Shown here: positions 18,501 to 27,747 of the stretch, in pieces
How positions within the stretch are numbered: position 1 is the stretch's first letter
Layout: each line of letters opens with the position of its first letter
Translations under genes and position numbers: made by a program
Assembly: GCF_027859255.1 (NCBI RefSeq)
Contig: NZ_JAQHXR010000001.1
Span: 434,001-498,000 of the forward strand
DNA from: Helicobacter ibis
GTDB taxonomy: Bacteria > Campylobacterota > Campylobacteria > Campylobacterales > Helicobacteraceae
Length of the DNA stretch: 64,000 nt
Direction of reading: 5' to 3'
The notes under the pieces: model-generated
Databases searched by the model: none
Told to the model about the DNA's origin: nothing
The model's input: only the letters and a program-made list of their open reading frames with translations

Positions 18501-19160
18501 ATGGATATTCATTTGGTTGGGGTTTTTTCAAAAAAATTAATTTTATTTCAATTAGTATTATTGTTGTTTACAATTGTTGCGTGTTTGTTTCAATACAATC
18601 AAGTTGTTACAACTTCAAAAAAGCAAGATGTATTGACATATTATATAAACATTAGTGGCAAACAGAGGATTCTAGCACAAAGAATCGTGTTTCTATCTCA
18701 AGTTATAGCTACAAATCAAGTCTTACATAGAGATAATTTTATTGCATTATCGGAGCTTAGGGATTGTATTATTCAGTTAAATTCAATACATGAAGTTTTA
18801 CAAAACTTTGTTGTTTCTGTTGTGCTTACAAAAAAGGAAGTCTCAACCTTAAGTGATATTTACTTTGGTAGCGGGAATCTATCTTTAAAAATCCCAGAAT
18901 TTTTAGAAGAAGCAAACAAGATTTTAATAGCAAATGATACAAACATTATTTTGCAAATAAACCAAAATTTACTATATCTATTAGAGGGAGATAATGGGTT
19001 GTTAAATACATTAGAGTTAGCCACACTTAGTAATCAGCTTTATGCACAAAACTATATAAAGCTTACTGCATTTAATAATAAGCTATTTTTGTCTTTTATA
19101 GGTATTTTGATTTTAATAGAATTTTTTATTCTGCTTAGAATATTTTTAAAAAAGGATTAA
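18501..19160 (+). CDS. Membrane sensor with PilJ-type periplasmic domain, no output domain
   Basis: The 219-residue protein has a membrane helix at about residues 14-30, a periplasmic helical domain with ISGKQRILAQRIVFLSQ near residue 49, and a second helix at about 196-214 followed by a short basic tail. The (S/A)GxQRxLxQR pattern is that of the type IV pili methyl-accepting chemotaxis transducer N-terminal domain (PilJ_N), also found in nitrate sensors. Unlike those, this protein ends right after the second membrane span: there is no HAMP, kinase or MCP signalling domain. It may work with a partner protein or be a truncated receptor. The 3' end overlaps convergent pgpA by 15 bp. The ribosome-binding site is weak. 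Confidence 0.65.
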   Translation: MDIHLVGVFSKKLILFQLVLLLFTIVACLFQYNQVVTTSKKQDVLTYYINISGKQRILAQRIVFLSQVIATNQVLHRDNFIALSELRDCIIQLNSIHEVLQNFVVSVVLTKKEVSTLSDIYFGSGNLSLKIPEFLEEANKILIANDTNIILQINQNLLYLLEGDNGLLNTLELATLSNQLYAQNYIKLTAFNNKLFLSFIGILILIEFFILLRIFLKKD

Positions 19161-19682
19161 TGGGTTAAGCAGATAGCTATCTGTATTGATTGTATATTCT
19201 ATGATTTTTAGGATTATAAGCCCAAGTAGTCCAGCAAAGAAACCCGCCAATAAATCATCTCCTACAACGCCAAGTCCACCTTTTATATTTTTATCTACTT
19301 TGTTTATTATAGATGGTTTCCATATATCAAAGATTCTAAAAAGTATAAATGATAGAAATAATGATATGATGCTTAACCCAAGCATTGAAATTGCAATCCA
19401 TACTCCTGTTAATTCATCTATTACAATTTCTTTTCTATCATGTGATAATCCATTTTGTTCATAGGAATCTATTATTCTAATTGCAAATACACCCAACAAA
19501 AGAGCTAGTAAAAATAATGTGCTAAGCGAATATGAACCAACTAAAAAGCCAAATGGCATAGCTACAAGCGTCCCTATTGTTCCGGGTGCTTTTTTTGATA
19601 ATCCACTAAAAAAGAGTGTTAGATAGCACTTTTTAATAAAGTCATTTTTGTCTTTAAAGTCTAAAAAAAAGTTCTTTTCCAT
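19146..19682 (-). CDS. pgpA: PgpA, phosphatidylglycerophosphatase A
   Basis: The 178-residue protein has the PgpA pattern: LFFSGLSKKAPGTIGTLVAMP near the start, EIVIDELTGVW in the middle, RIFDIWKPSIINKVDK and GGLGVVGDDLLAG, with three to four hydrophobic helices. It dephosphorylates phosphatidylglycerol phosphate in phosphatidylglycerol synthesis. It ends the minus-strand block ispDF, regulator, ATP-sulfurylase-like, pgpA, the same order as recalled for Cj1607-Cj1610 of C. jejuni. The 3' end overlaps the convergent sensor gene. Confidence 0.92.
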   Translation of the reverse strand: MEKNFFLDFKDKNDFIKKCYLTLFFSGLSKKAPGTIGTLVAMPFGFLVGSYSLSTLFLLALLLGVFAIRIIDSYEQNGLSHDRKEIVIDELTGVWIAISMLGLSIISLFLSFILFRIFDIWKPSIINKVDKNIKGGLGVVGDDLLAGFFAGLLGLIILKIIEYTINTDSYLLNPLILF

Positions 19683-19691
19683 TGTTATTAC

Positions 19692-20894
19692 CTAGTTTAA
19701 ATTATCCATTTTGTATAAATCTGCAATTTTGATATAGAAATCTTCTTCATTTATATCCTCTATGATTCCTCTATTTGCAAATAATGCACTATACTTTTTG
19801 ATAAACGAACTAAACCTATCGGGGAATATATGACTTAGAATCTTAGCTGATACCTCCTTTCTTACTAGTAAAGTAGGTGGTATCAGCCCAGATTTTAGCA
19901 TACCTTGTATAAAGCCAGAATCATAAGTTATATGATGATGTTGTCCATGTGGGCATGTTTTATTGCTTACTATCCCATAGCATTCATTGCAATAGAAAAA
20001 CTCATTAACTATTTTTACTTTTATCTTTATATCTTTAGCAGTGTCAAAAATAGAATGTATTTTTTGATTGTCATAATATAGTGTTAGGTTTGGGTAGTTT
20101 TGTCCTATCATTATTTTATCGCAACCCATATTTTGAGAGATAATAGATTCTAATATAATGCCATGAGCACCAGCAAATAGATATATATCATCAAGTGGAA
20201 CTATTAGGACTTTATTTTTTGGCAGGAAGTTTTCTATTACATATTCTAAGCATTTTTTTCTTATTTCAAAGTCAAGGAATTCTTCATTTTGCTCTCTTAG
20301 TAACATTAAGACTAATAATTCATTATTATCTAAGATTAGCCTAAAAATTTGTTCATGGATTCTTGTAACTGGTGATGCATTTAGCACCATAGATGTTGCT
20401 TTTTTTATTTTTAGGGATTTTTTTAGTAGCGGTATTTTTGATTTTGAGATTCTATCATGAAATATGTCGTCTTGGCTTATTATGATTTCATAATCCCCGC
20501 ATATAGCATAATTACCAAGTCTATGCAGGATTTGTTTTGCTTTGGGTGAGTATATATCGCCACTCATGATTTTAAATAATCTTTCTTGCTTGTTGATTTT
20601 GAAAGTTTGACTTGTTTTTATGTATCCATATACTTTGCGTTCGCATATTATGTTGATAATTTCGCCTTCTTTTGCATTTTTTATTACTTCTTCATTTCTT
20701 CTTCCAGATGGTGCTAATATAAACGAAAATGGAAAGCTTTTTTGTTTGTATAATCCAGTGCTATCAACTTCATTCATTTCAGCTTCATTCATTAAGTGTG
20801 TTACTGGATATAGCAATCCCTCTTGACACAATAATAGTGCAAAAATTGCTTCTTTATCAATAAAAATAGACTTATTTCTTTTTAGATATTCCAT
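19692..20894 (-). CDS. ATP-sulfurylase-like protein with altered active site
   Basis: About 400 residues. An N-terminal PUA-like part (RNKSIFIDKEAIFALLLCQEGLLYPVTHLMN) is followed by an adenylyltransferase-like domain and a C-terminal cysteine/histidine segment (CNECYGIVSNKTCPHGQHHH, then SGFIQGMLKSG.IPP). These are family features of sulfate adenylyltransferase (Sat). However, where active Sat has QxRNPxHxxH this protein has NASPVTRIHE, and the GRDHAG loop reads GCDKIMIG, so normal catalysis is doubtful. The start was set at the ATG at 20894, because a longer frame from 20975 would overlap the regulator gene by 104 bp. It overlaps the regulator by 23 bp. Function is unknown; a sulfur-related name should not be taken as proof of activity. 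Confidence 0.72.
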   Translation of the reverse strand: MEYLKRNKSIFIDKEAIFALLLCQEGLLYPVTHLMNEAEMNEVDSTGLYKQKSFPFSFILAPSGRRNEEVIKNAKEGEIINIICERKVYGYIKTSQTFKINKQERLFKIMSGDIYSPKAKQILHRLGNYAICGDYEIIISQDDIFHDRISKSKIPLLKKSLKIKKATSMVLNASPVTRIHEQIFRLILDNNELLVLMLLREQNEEFLDFEIRKKCLEYVIENFLPKNKVLIVPLDDIYLFAGAHGIILESIISQNMGCDKIMIGQNYPNLTLYYDNQKIHSIFDTAKDIKIKVKIVNEFFYCNECYGIVSNKTCPHGQHHHITYDSGFIQGMLKSGLIPPTLLVRKEVSAKILSHIFPDRFSSFIKKYSALFANRGIIEDINEEDFYIKIADLYKMDNLN

Positions 20895-21759
20895 ATTTTT
20901 TTCTTTTCTCCCAAAGGCTTTTTCTTGACATACCAAGTCGTTTGCTAAGCTCTGTATCTGTATATTTGTCTTCAAATTTTAATATCATTGTTTTTGTGTA
21001 TTCGTCTACGCTTAATATATCGTTTTGGTAGTCTTGTTCTGTGTTTGTTTGGACTTCATAAATGTTGCTAAACCCTTCTAAATCGCCACTAAGTGAAGAT
21101 AGAATTACAGGAGTATTTTTTAGCATTTTTATACATTGTTCTTTATCCTCTCTTTTTAGTGTTTCAAATCCTATAACATAGGTTAGTCGTTGTCTTGGCA
21201 GATTCTTTAGAGCATGTTCATAATTTTTGTTTTTATAAAGAGAGATAAAGCTAATTGGTAGTTTTTTAAAGATTGCATAATTTACTACACATATATCTAT
21301 TATTTTTTGTGAGATTCCTTTTATTATTAGCGGATATGAGACTTTTGTGTTTATTGTGTAGTTTGCACTTAATAAAGAATTGCAAAAATAATCTCTATAA
21401 AATGCAATTTCATTTTGTAATTGTCTATATGATGAATAATGTTCTATTTTTCTTATTAGTTCATCAATCATAAATGGCTTTACTATATAGTCGCTAGCAC
21501 CAGCTTTTAGTGGTTTTGTAACTGTGTCATCATTTATATAAGGTATCATTAAAATTATTATTGAATCTTTGAAGTTTTCTATTAGAGGATAGAAGTTTTG
21601 ACCTGATATGCTAGTAGATAGTAAAATTATATCCGCCTTATCGTGCTGCAATGCCTCTTTTGTGCTTGATGCTACTTCGCAGTTAAACCCAAAATAGCTT
21701 AGCTTAGATGATATGCTTTGTGCTAGATAAACTTCATTTTCTATTATCAGAATCTTCAT
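20872..21759 (-). CDS. Orphan atypical response regulator, HP1021-type
   Basis: The 295-residue protein has an N-terminal receiver-like domain and a C-terminal helix-turn-helix of the FIS/NtrC type (ELSKRLGMSRKSLWEKRKKYG). The receiver lacks the usual acidic pocket (IEN instead of DD), and the phosphorylatable Asp is replaced (ILLSTSISG), while the VKPF lysine is kept. This matches the HP1021/Cj1608 family, essential or near-essential atypical regulators that bind oriC and respond to redox state in H. pylori. It follows ispDF, with a 26-bp overlap, as HP1020-HP1021 do. No histidine kinase is adjacent. Confidence 0.88.
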   Translation of the reverse strand: MKILIIENEVYLAQSISSKLSYFGFNCEVASSTKEALQHDKADIILLSTSISGQNFYPLIENFKDSIIILMIPYINDDTVTKPLKAGASDYIVKPFMIDELIRKIEHYSSYRQLQNEIAFYRDYFCNSLLSANYTINTKVSYPLIIKGISQKIIDICVVNYAIFKKLPISFISLYKNKNYEHALKNLPRQRLTYVIGFETLKREDKEQCIKMLKNTPVILSSLSGDLEGFSNIYEVQTNTEQDYQNDILSVDEYTKTMILKFEDKYTDTELSKRLGMSRKSLWEKRKKYGISKKK

Positions 21760-22909
21760 AGATACCCCCTAGATGATTTTTCCAATCAAAATATTCCAAT
21801 ACCACATTACATTGAACCAATATGCCTTCAGCTCTGCCGATAAAGCCTAATTTTTCTGTTGTTGTTGCTTTTATATTTATGTGTGTTAGTGGTACATTTA
21901 AGAGATTGGCTATATTTTTTTCCATATCTCTTTTGTGTTGTGATAATTTTGGTTTTTGAGCAAATATCACTATATCCGCTTGTCTTATCTTGTATCCAAC
22001 ATTTATACTAAATTCGACTATTTTGGTTAATAAAATTGCAGAATCTGCATCTTTATAAGATTCGTCGGTATCACTAAACCACTCTCCAATATCACCAGCA
22101 CCAATAGCACCTAATATAGCATCGCTAACAGCATGTAATACAATATCTCCATCGCTATGTGCAATTATTTCAAATTCACATGGTATTTTAATTCCACCTA
22201 AGATTATTTCATTACCCTCTCTTAGAGCATGTATATCGCTTCCAAACCCAACAAGAATCTTTTTGCTAGGAGGTTCTAGTGTTAATTTATGTATATCTTC
22301 TATTGTTGTAATTTTGTGAGATTGTTTATCTCCTTTTATGTATAGAATCTCACCATTGTTTGCTTGGATAGCACTACTTTCATCTGTGTATAAACCAAGT
22401 TTGATTGCTTCTTTTAGCTTTGAGGTTTTACTTAGTTGTGGTGTTTGTATTAGTTTTATATCCTCTCTTTTTAGATATTTATTATTGTATTGTGCAGTAT
22501 CATTTATAGGTAAATATGGCACAACACAATCGTGTTTTCCTATATTTTGTAATATTTCATTAAATATATTTTTTGGAATATTGCTTCTTGCGATGTCGCT
22601 TACTAATATATATTCACTCTTTATTGTGCTTATTGCATTTTGCAAAGATTCTTGTCTTGTGCTTCCGCCACCTATTAGAGTGAAGTTTAGGCTATAAGAA
22701 TCTAAAAATTTTTGCATATAAAATAGTTCATCATCAGATCCAACAATTATCATTTCGTTGAAATTGTAGTATGTGGCAATATTTTTTGCTACAACTAGCC
22801 ATAATGGTAGCTCATCAATTCTAAGCCATTGTTTTTTTGGGGCTTGCAGACTTTCTTTAAATCTGCTACTCTTCCCAGCACCAAGTAATACTAATGCAAC
22901 GCTATACAA
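21734..22909 (-). CDS. ispDF: IspDF, bifunctional MEP-pathway enzyme
   Basis: The 391-residue fusion has an N-terminal IspD domain (LLGAGKSSRFKE nucleotide-binding loop; residues 1 to about 220) and a C-terminal IspF domain from about 230 (GFGSDIHAL with metal ligands, IAHSDGDIVLHAVSDAILGA, and IKATTTEKLGF). It makes 4-diphosphocytidyl-methylerythritol and later the 2,4-cyclodiphosphate in isoprenoid synthesis. IspE, which acts between these steps, is encoded at 50818-51564. The fused form is standard in Campylobacterota. Confidence 0.95.
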   Translation of the reverse strand: MYSVALVLLGAGKSSRFKESLQAPKKQWLRIDELPLWLVVAKNIATYYNFNEMIIVGSDDELFYMQKFLDSYSLNFTLIGGGSTRQESLQNAISTIKSEYILVSDIARSNIPKNIFNEILQNIGKHDCVVPYLPINDTAQYNNKYLKREDIKLIQTPQLSKTSKLKEAIKLGLYTDESSAIQANNGEILYIKGDKQSHKITTIEDIHKLTLEPPSKKILVGFGSDIHALREGNEIILGGIKIPCEFEIIAHSDGDIVLHAVSDAILGAIGAGDIGEWFSDTDESYKDADSAILLTKIVEFSINVGYKIRQADIVIFAQKPKLSQHKRDMEKNIANLLNVPLTHINIKATTTEKLGFIGRAEGILVQCNVVLEYFDWKNHLGGIYEDSDNRK

Positions 22910-22927
22910 CCTCTTACCCTTTTAATT

Positions 22928-24577
22928 TTATATTTTAAAGTATTCCATGTGTTTTTTGAGTTGATTAGAAATGTCTTGTAGATTATTAGCTGCATTCGTT
23001 GAATCTTCCATTAGTTTTGAAGTATTTTTGGAATCTGTTGAAATATCTGTCATTTCAGATGATATGTGTTGCATACTATCTTGCTGTTCTTGTGTTGATT
23101 GTGCAACTTCTCTTGCTTTTTCTAATGAATCTTCAGCTTGAGTATTTATTTGCTCTAAGATTTCATTTGCTTCATTTGCTAGCCTCATTCCTTTTTCTAC
23201 TTGAGGGATAGCCTCTCTTATTGCGTCTACTGCAGTTTGAGTTTCTTTTTGGATTATTTCTATCATTTTTGTAATTTCAGAAGTAGCCTCTCCAGTGCTT
23301 TCTGCTAGTTTTCTTATTTCATCTGCTACTACTGCAAATCCTCGTCCAGCCTCACCAGCTCTTGCTGCTTCTATTGCTGCATTTAGTGCTAGAAGATTCG
23401 TTTGATCTGTGATTTCTTTGATTAATTCTGCACTTCCGCTAATTTCTTGTGAATATTTTTCTAGTGCTCTTATGTGGTCTGCTGAATTAGAGACAGTTTG
23501 TGTGATTGCTTCTATTTCTTTTATTGTGGTTAGCATAGCCACTTTGCCTTGTTGCGATAGTTTTGTAGTTTGTTCTGAATTATCCTCTGTTTGTTGTGCT
23601 ATTTGTGCTACTTGAGCAATTGTTATTACACAGCTATTTATATTTTTTGTTGCTTCTTCTGATTTGTCTAATTGTCTATATGATGAGCTTTGAGCCTCTT
23701 TTGAGCATTTTGACACTTCATTGGCCTTAATTCCTAGTTCATCGGAGCATCTTGAAACTTCAGAGACTATGTCTCTTAATTTATTTTGCATATGCACCAT
23801 GCTTGATAGCATACTATTTTGGAATTGCACTTTTATGTTTGTATTTAGATTTCCATTTGCTATGCTAAGAACAGCTTTTATAGCTTCTCTTGGCTCACCA
23901 CCTAGAGATGAGACTATCAATCTTGCAATATATCCAGCAATCAAAACTGCAAGAATAAAAGCTATTGCGGTAAGAATCATATTTAGTGTTAGATAATCTT
24001 TAATAGAAGAACTAGCCAACTCTGATAAATTTTTATTTTTAGCTTCTTGATAATCTATGAACTCATTAATAACAGCAAGCCATTCAGTAAAATATGGTCT
24101 AGCTAATTCTAGCAATAAATCATGTGCTTGTTCAGTTTGGTTTGATAATCTAAGTTCTATTATTTTATGAATTATAGGAGCAGTTTTTTCTTTTGTTTTG
24201 ATGATTTTTTGCAATATTTCTTTATCTTTGTCATCTAGCATATTTGGCATTGTTGCCATTTCATTCATTTTCATAGCAGATTCACTGTAGAAAGCTTCTA
24301 GTTTCTTTATTTCTTCTATTGTTTTTTGCATCTCTTGTGTATCTTCGTCATGTAGTAATACTACATCTCTTACAGCTATGGCTCTATCATGAACACTACC
24401 TCGAAAGTTGATTGCGTATCTTTGTTTAACAGAATTTACATCACTTATTTGTATAAGCGTATTATTAGCAAAATTTACTTTTGAATACCCTATTATCGTG
24501 AGTATTAACATAAACAATAGTATAGAACCAAATCCAATTCCTAGTTGAGCTTTGAGCGACATATTTTTACCAATCAT
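22928..24577 (-). CDS. Methyl-accepting chemotaxis protein, four-helix-bundle sensor
   Basis: The 549-residue receptor has a membrane helix at about residues 11-29, a periplasmic four-helix-bundle (4HB_MCP type) ligand domain to about 190, and a second membrane helix at about 192-214. A HAMP-like linker follows ([21 protein letters not shown]), then the cytoplasmic signalling coiled coil, whose hairpin tip reads [19 protein letters not shown]. There is no CheR-binding pentapeptide at the C-terminus. It would feed the CheW/CheAY/CheV proteins encoded at 39776-43653. A TATAAT and an AAAGGT ribosome-binding site lie upstream. The ligand is unknown. Confidence 0.93.
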   Translation of the reverse strand: MIGKNMSLKAQLGIGFGSILLFMLILTIIGYSKVNFANNTLIQISDVNSVKQRYAINFRGSVHDRAIAVRDVVLLHDEDTQEMQKTIEEIKKLEAFYSESAMKMNEMATMPNMLDDKDKEILQKIIKTKEKTAPIIHKIIELRLSNQTEQAHDLLLELARPYFTEWLAVINEFIDYQEAKNKNLSELASSSIKDYLTLNMILTAIAFILAVLIAGYIARLIVSSLGGEPREAIKAVLSIANGNLNTNIKVQFQNSMLSSMVHMQNKLRDIVSEVSRCSDELGIKANEVSKCSKEAQSSSYRQLDKSEEATKNINSCVITIAQVAQIAQQTEDNSEQTTKLSQQGKVAMLTTIKEIEAITQTVSNSADHIRALEKYSQEISGSAELIKEITDQTNLLALNAAIEAARAGEAGRGFAVVADEIRKLAESTGEATSEITKMIEIIQKETQTAVDAIREAIPQVEKGMRLANEANEILEQINTQAEDSLEKAREVAQSTQEQQDSMQHISSEMTDISTDSKNTSKLMEDSTNAANNLQDISNQLKKHMEYFKI

Positions 24578-24616
24578 TTAGTTACCTTTGCAGTCTTTAG
24601 TGATTTTTGTTACAAG

Positions 24617-24622
24617 ATTATA
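24617..24622 (-). promoter_or_regulatory. -10 box of the MCP gene
   Basis: On the minus strand a perfect TATAAT, preceded directly by TG, lies 40 bp upstream of the MCP ATG. A T-rich stretch precedes it, as expected for a Campylobacterota housekeeping promoter. No clear -35 box is present. Confidence 0.45.
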
Positions 24623-24677
24623 CAAAAATAGCTTATAAAAATATTAGATATTAAGAGAAAATAGTTAAGGATAAAAA

Positions 24678-25949
24678 TTATTGTCTTAATGCTTTGGCAA
24701 TTAATTCTAGTGGATGTAAAAATGTAATATCAATTTTTTCATTATGTATTACATTGGTAAGTTGCATTCTGCACGCACTGCACTCCGCACTTACATATTT
24801 TGCTTTAGTTTTTTCTATCATTTTGGCTTTTTTGCTACCAACTTTTCTTGCAAGTTCAAATTTTTCGCTCTGTATAGTTACTCCGCCAAATCCACAACAA
24901 GCAGAAGAATCTTCCATTTCTATTATTTTATATGCTTTTGATAGTAAGGTTCTTGGTTCTTTGTAGATTCCTAGAACCTTTCTTGAATGACATGGGTCAT
25001 GATATGTGATTTCTTCAGTTGTCGCATTTTGTTCTAGCATTGTTATTAGATTCGTATTATCTAGCAGATATTTGGTTGCCATTTGGAATTTTGGTTTTAG
25101 CTTTTTTATTCTATTTTTCATCTCTTCATCATTTTTCATAAATCTTTCCCAATCCTCTATCATCATAGCAGCACATGTAGCCTCTGGGATAAGTATTGCT
25201 TCTACTTCATCTATGAAGCTCTCAAAATATTCTACATTGTATCGAATAAGAGAATCTACACTATGAAAATCACCTGTAAAATACATTGGAGCACCACAGC
25301 ATTTTTGGCTTTTTGCTATTTTGATGTTTATTTGTAGTTTTTCTAATATAAATAGTAGCGAATCTCCAACACTCTTATAATTATTATTTGCAAGACAACC
25401 TATAAAAATTGCTACTTTTTTATTTGAATCTTTTTTGATTATTTCTTCGTTATTTGAGGCAAGAAAGCTTTCTTTTTGTATGTTTGCTATTACTCTATTT
25501 TTTAAGAAAGGAAGTTTTATTCTTGGGATTAGACATGAAGAATCTTTTGATGTTTTAAATAAAATTGGCACAAAAATACTGCCAAAAGATAATATTCTAT
25601 CCATTACTTTTCTATTTTTTAGCAGATAAAATATTATTTTTTTGAATCTTGCTATACCGAATTTTTGGGCTATTTCATATCTTATATTTTCTATTAGTTC
25701 ATCAGTTGGGAGGACATTTGGGCATACACTTACGCACGTGTTACACAAAAAGCAAGATTCAAAGATATTTTTTGCATTTTTATCTAATGGTAGATTGCCT
25801 CTTTCATATGCACCTAGCAAGTCTATAAATCCTCTTGGCGAAGTTACTTCATCGCCGTTGATGCTAAATATAGTGCAACTTGGAATGCACTTTCCACATT
25901 TCACACAAGAATCTGTAGTTGGTAAATAGCTAAATGAAGTAAAATGCAC
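24678..25949 (-). CDS. GlpC-like Fe-S oxidoreductase subunit (CCG-domain protein)
   Basis: The 423-residue protein has two N-terminal 4Fe-4S motifs (CVKCGKCIPSC at residues 15-25 and CFLCNTCVSVCP near 66-77). Two cysteine-rich CCG domains follow (NKVAIFIGCLANNNYKSVG with KCCGAP, then CHSRKVLG with ACCGFGG). This is the architecture of GlpC, GlcF and heterodisulfide-reductase-like subunits. H. pylori HP0666, next to hemN HP0665, is annotated as glpC. The flavoprotein partner is not next to it, so the substrate (glycerol-3-phosphate, glycolate or lactate) cannot be decided. It lies 9 bp downstream of hemN. Confidence 0.82.
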   Translation of the reverse strand: MHFTSFSYLPTTDSCVKCGKCIPSCTIFSINGDEVTSPRGFIDLLGAYERGNLPLDKNAKNIFESCFLCNTCVSVCPNVLPTDELIENIRYEIAQKFGIARFKKIIFYLLKNRKVMDRILSFGSIFVPILFKTSKDSSCLIPRIKLPFLKNRVIANIQKESFLASNNEEIIKKDSNKKVAIFIGCLANNNYKSVGDSLLFILEKLQINIKIAKSQKCCGAPMYFTGDFHSVDSLIRYNVEYFESFIDEVEAILIPEATCAAMMIEDWERFMKNDEEMKNRIKKLKPKFQMATKYLLDNTNLITMLEQNATTEEITYHDPCHSRKVLGIYKEPRTLLSKAYKIIEMEDSSACCGFGGVTIQSEKFELARKVGSKKAKMIEKTKAKYVSAECSACRMQLTNVIHNEKIDITFLHPLELIAKALRQ

Positions 25950-25958
25950 TTATATCCT

Positions 25959-27326
25959 TTATATTGTTTTACTAAATACTTTTTTATTATCTTCTATTTT
26001 ATTTAGATATGAATCAAACGCCATTGCGATATTTCTTATCATTAGTGTACCTGTTGGACTTACTTCTATTTTATTGTCTGCTATAGATATTAATCCAGCT
26101 TCTTCTAGTTCTTCTAAGTTATTTAGAGATTCTTTAAAATAATCTTTGAAGTTGATGTTAAATTCATTTTCTATGCTTTTGAAGTCTAGTTTAAAGTTGC
26201 TCATAAGATTCATAATGACTGCTTTTCTGCATATATCATCAAAGCTTAACTTTATTCCTCTAAAAAATGGTAGTTTGCCCGAATCTATTGCTTTTTGATA
26301 GCTTGGGAGATCTTTGTGGTTTTGTGCATAATAGTCAAGCCCTTCTCCTATTGAAGTTATGCCGATTCCTATTGTTTGTGTGCCACCTTTTGTGCTATAT
26401 CCTTGGAAGTTCCTTCTTAGCTCGCCTTTTTGTATTGATTTAAAGAGTTCATCATTTGGCTTTGCAAAATGATCCATACCTATCATTTTGTATCCGTTTG
26501 ATTGTAGGAACAAAATAGTATTTTCTAGTATTTGTAGTTTTTCGTCTGGAGTTGGAAGCTTGGTTTCATCTATTTTTCTCATTGTTTTTTTAATCCATGG
26601 GACATGAGCGTAGTTAAAAATTGCAAGTCTATCAGGATCTAATTTTATGCATGTCTCTAGTGTGGTTTTAAAAGTCTTTAGATTTTGATATGGCAAACCA
26701 TAAATCAAATCAAAATTTATAGATTCTATTCCATATTTTCTCGCTATATTTGTTGCGTTTTCTACTAAGGCTAATGGTTGGATTCTATGAACTGCAGTTT
26801 GCACCTTCTCATCAAAGTCTTGCACTCCAAAGCTAAGTCTGTTGAATCCGCCATTTTTTAATGCTTTCATTTGATCTTCATTGAAGTATCTAACATCAAC
26901 TTCACATGCGATTTCAGCATCATTGCTGAAGTTTGTAAAAGTGCTTTTTATCATGCTTATAATACATTCTAATTCTTGTGCATTAAAAAATGTAGGAGTG
27001 CCACCGCCAAAGTGTAGTTGATGAACACTCTTGGTGCAGTTTATGGAATCTTTTATAATATCTAGTTCTTTTTTTAAATATTCTATGTATTTTTGTTTGT
27101 TTTCATCTTTGCTTGTATAAATTACATTACAACCACAAAAATAACATGCGCTTCTACAAAATGGCAAATGTATGTATAAAGATAATGGGCTTGTGTCATT
27201 TTGTAAATCTTTTATATAAGATTCATATTTATAATCTTCGCTAAATTCTATTGCAGTTGGATAGCTTGTGTATCTTGGTCCTGCTTTTGAGTATTTTATA
27301 AATTTTTTAAAATCAATTTCTTGCAC
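25959..27326 (-). CDS. hemN: HemN, oxygen-independent coproporphyrinogen III oxidase
   Basis: The 455-residue radical SAM enzyme has the cluster motif CRSACYFCGC (Cys 57, 61 and 64) followed by a further Cys, and the LHFGGGTPTF and INFDLIYGLPYQ segments of the HemN family. It converts coproporphyrinogen III to protoporphyrinogen IX under low oxygen, fitting a microaerophile with cytochromes such as NapB. The full HemN C-terminal domain is present, so it is the true enzyme rather than HemW. It lies 10 bp from the DUF2603 gene. Confidence 0.95.
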   Translation of the reverse strand: MQEIDFKKFIKYSKAGPRYTSYPTAIEFSEDYKYESYIKDLQNDTSPLSLYIHLPFCRSACYFCGCNVIYTSKDENKQKYIEYLKKELDIIKDSINCTKSVHQLHFGGGTPTFFNAQELECIISMIKSTFTNFSNDAEIACEVDVRYFNEDQMKALKNGGFNRLSFGVQDFDEKVQTAVHRIQPLALVENATNIARKYGIESINFDLIYGLPYQNLKTFKTTLETCIKLDPDRLAIFNYAHVPWIKKTMRKIDETKLPTPDEKLQILENTILFLQSNGYKMIGMDHFAKPNDELFKSIQKGELRRNFQGYSTKGGTQTIGIGITSIGEGLDYYAQNHKDLPSYQKAIDSGKLPFFRGIKLSFDDICRKAVIMNLMSNFKLDFKSIENEFNINFKDYFKESLNNLEELEEAGLISIADNKIEVSPTGTLMIRNIAMAFDSYLNKIEDNKKVFSKTI

Positions 27327-27336
27327 TTAAGATTCC

Positions 27337-27747
27337 TTATAGTTCTATGTCTTTAACTAAGTTTACAAAATTTAAAAATAAATATGGATATTTCTTTTTA
27401 ATGTTTTTTACTATCACTTTTGGGTCTTTTTTGTAGTTTTTTACTTCCCTTATAGCTATACACCACACATCATCAAAATCTATTGGAGTATTTTTGTGAA
27501 TCTCTTTTTCGAGCTCAAATAGATATTTATCGATTTCTAAGTCCTTTGCTAGTCGCATTACAGATTCCATTGCTTGTGGCGATAGTAGGTAAAATTCATT
27601 GTCATTGGCGTCTTTTATGAAAGCTAGATTCGTGCTAATATCTATTGTTTCGTTTATTTTTTGTGTATTGCTTCTAGCTTTTATTGCTTGTTGTTTTATG
27701 TTTGTATAATCATTTTTGTTTATTGTTAGTTGTTTTGATGTAGCCAA
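27337..27747 (-). CDS. DUF2603/UPF0763-type protein
   Basis: The 136-residue soluble protein resembles the UPF0763 (DUF2603) family, which appears restricted to Campylobacterota. Recognisable segments are [21 protein letters not shown] in the middle and [20 protein letters not shown] near 95-115. It overlaps the argF 3' end by 22 bp and precedes hemN, the same neighbourhood recalled for Cj0992c-Cj0994c. Function is not known. Confidence 0.78.
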   Translation of the reverse strand: MATSKQLTINKNDYTNIKQQAIKARSNTQKINETIDISTNLAFIKDANDNEFYLLSPQAMESVMRLAKDLEIDKYLFELEKEIHKNTPIDFDDVWCIAIREVKNYKKDPKVIVKNIKKKYPYLFLNFVNLVKDIEL

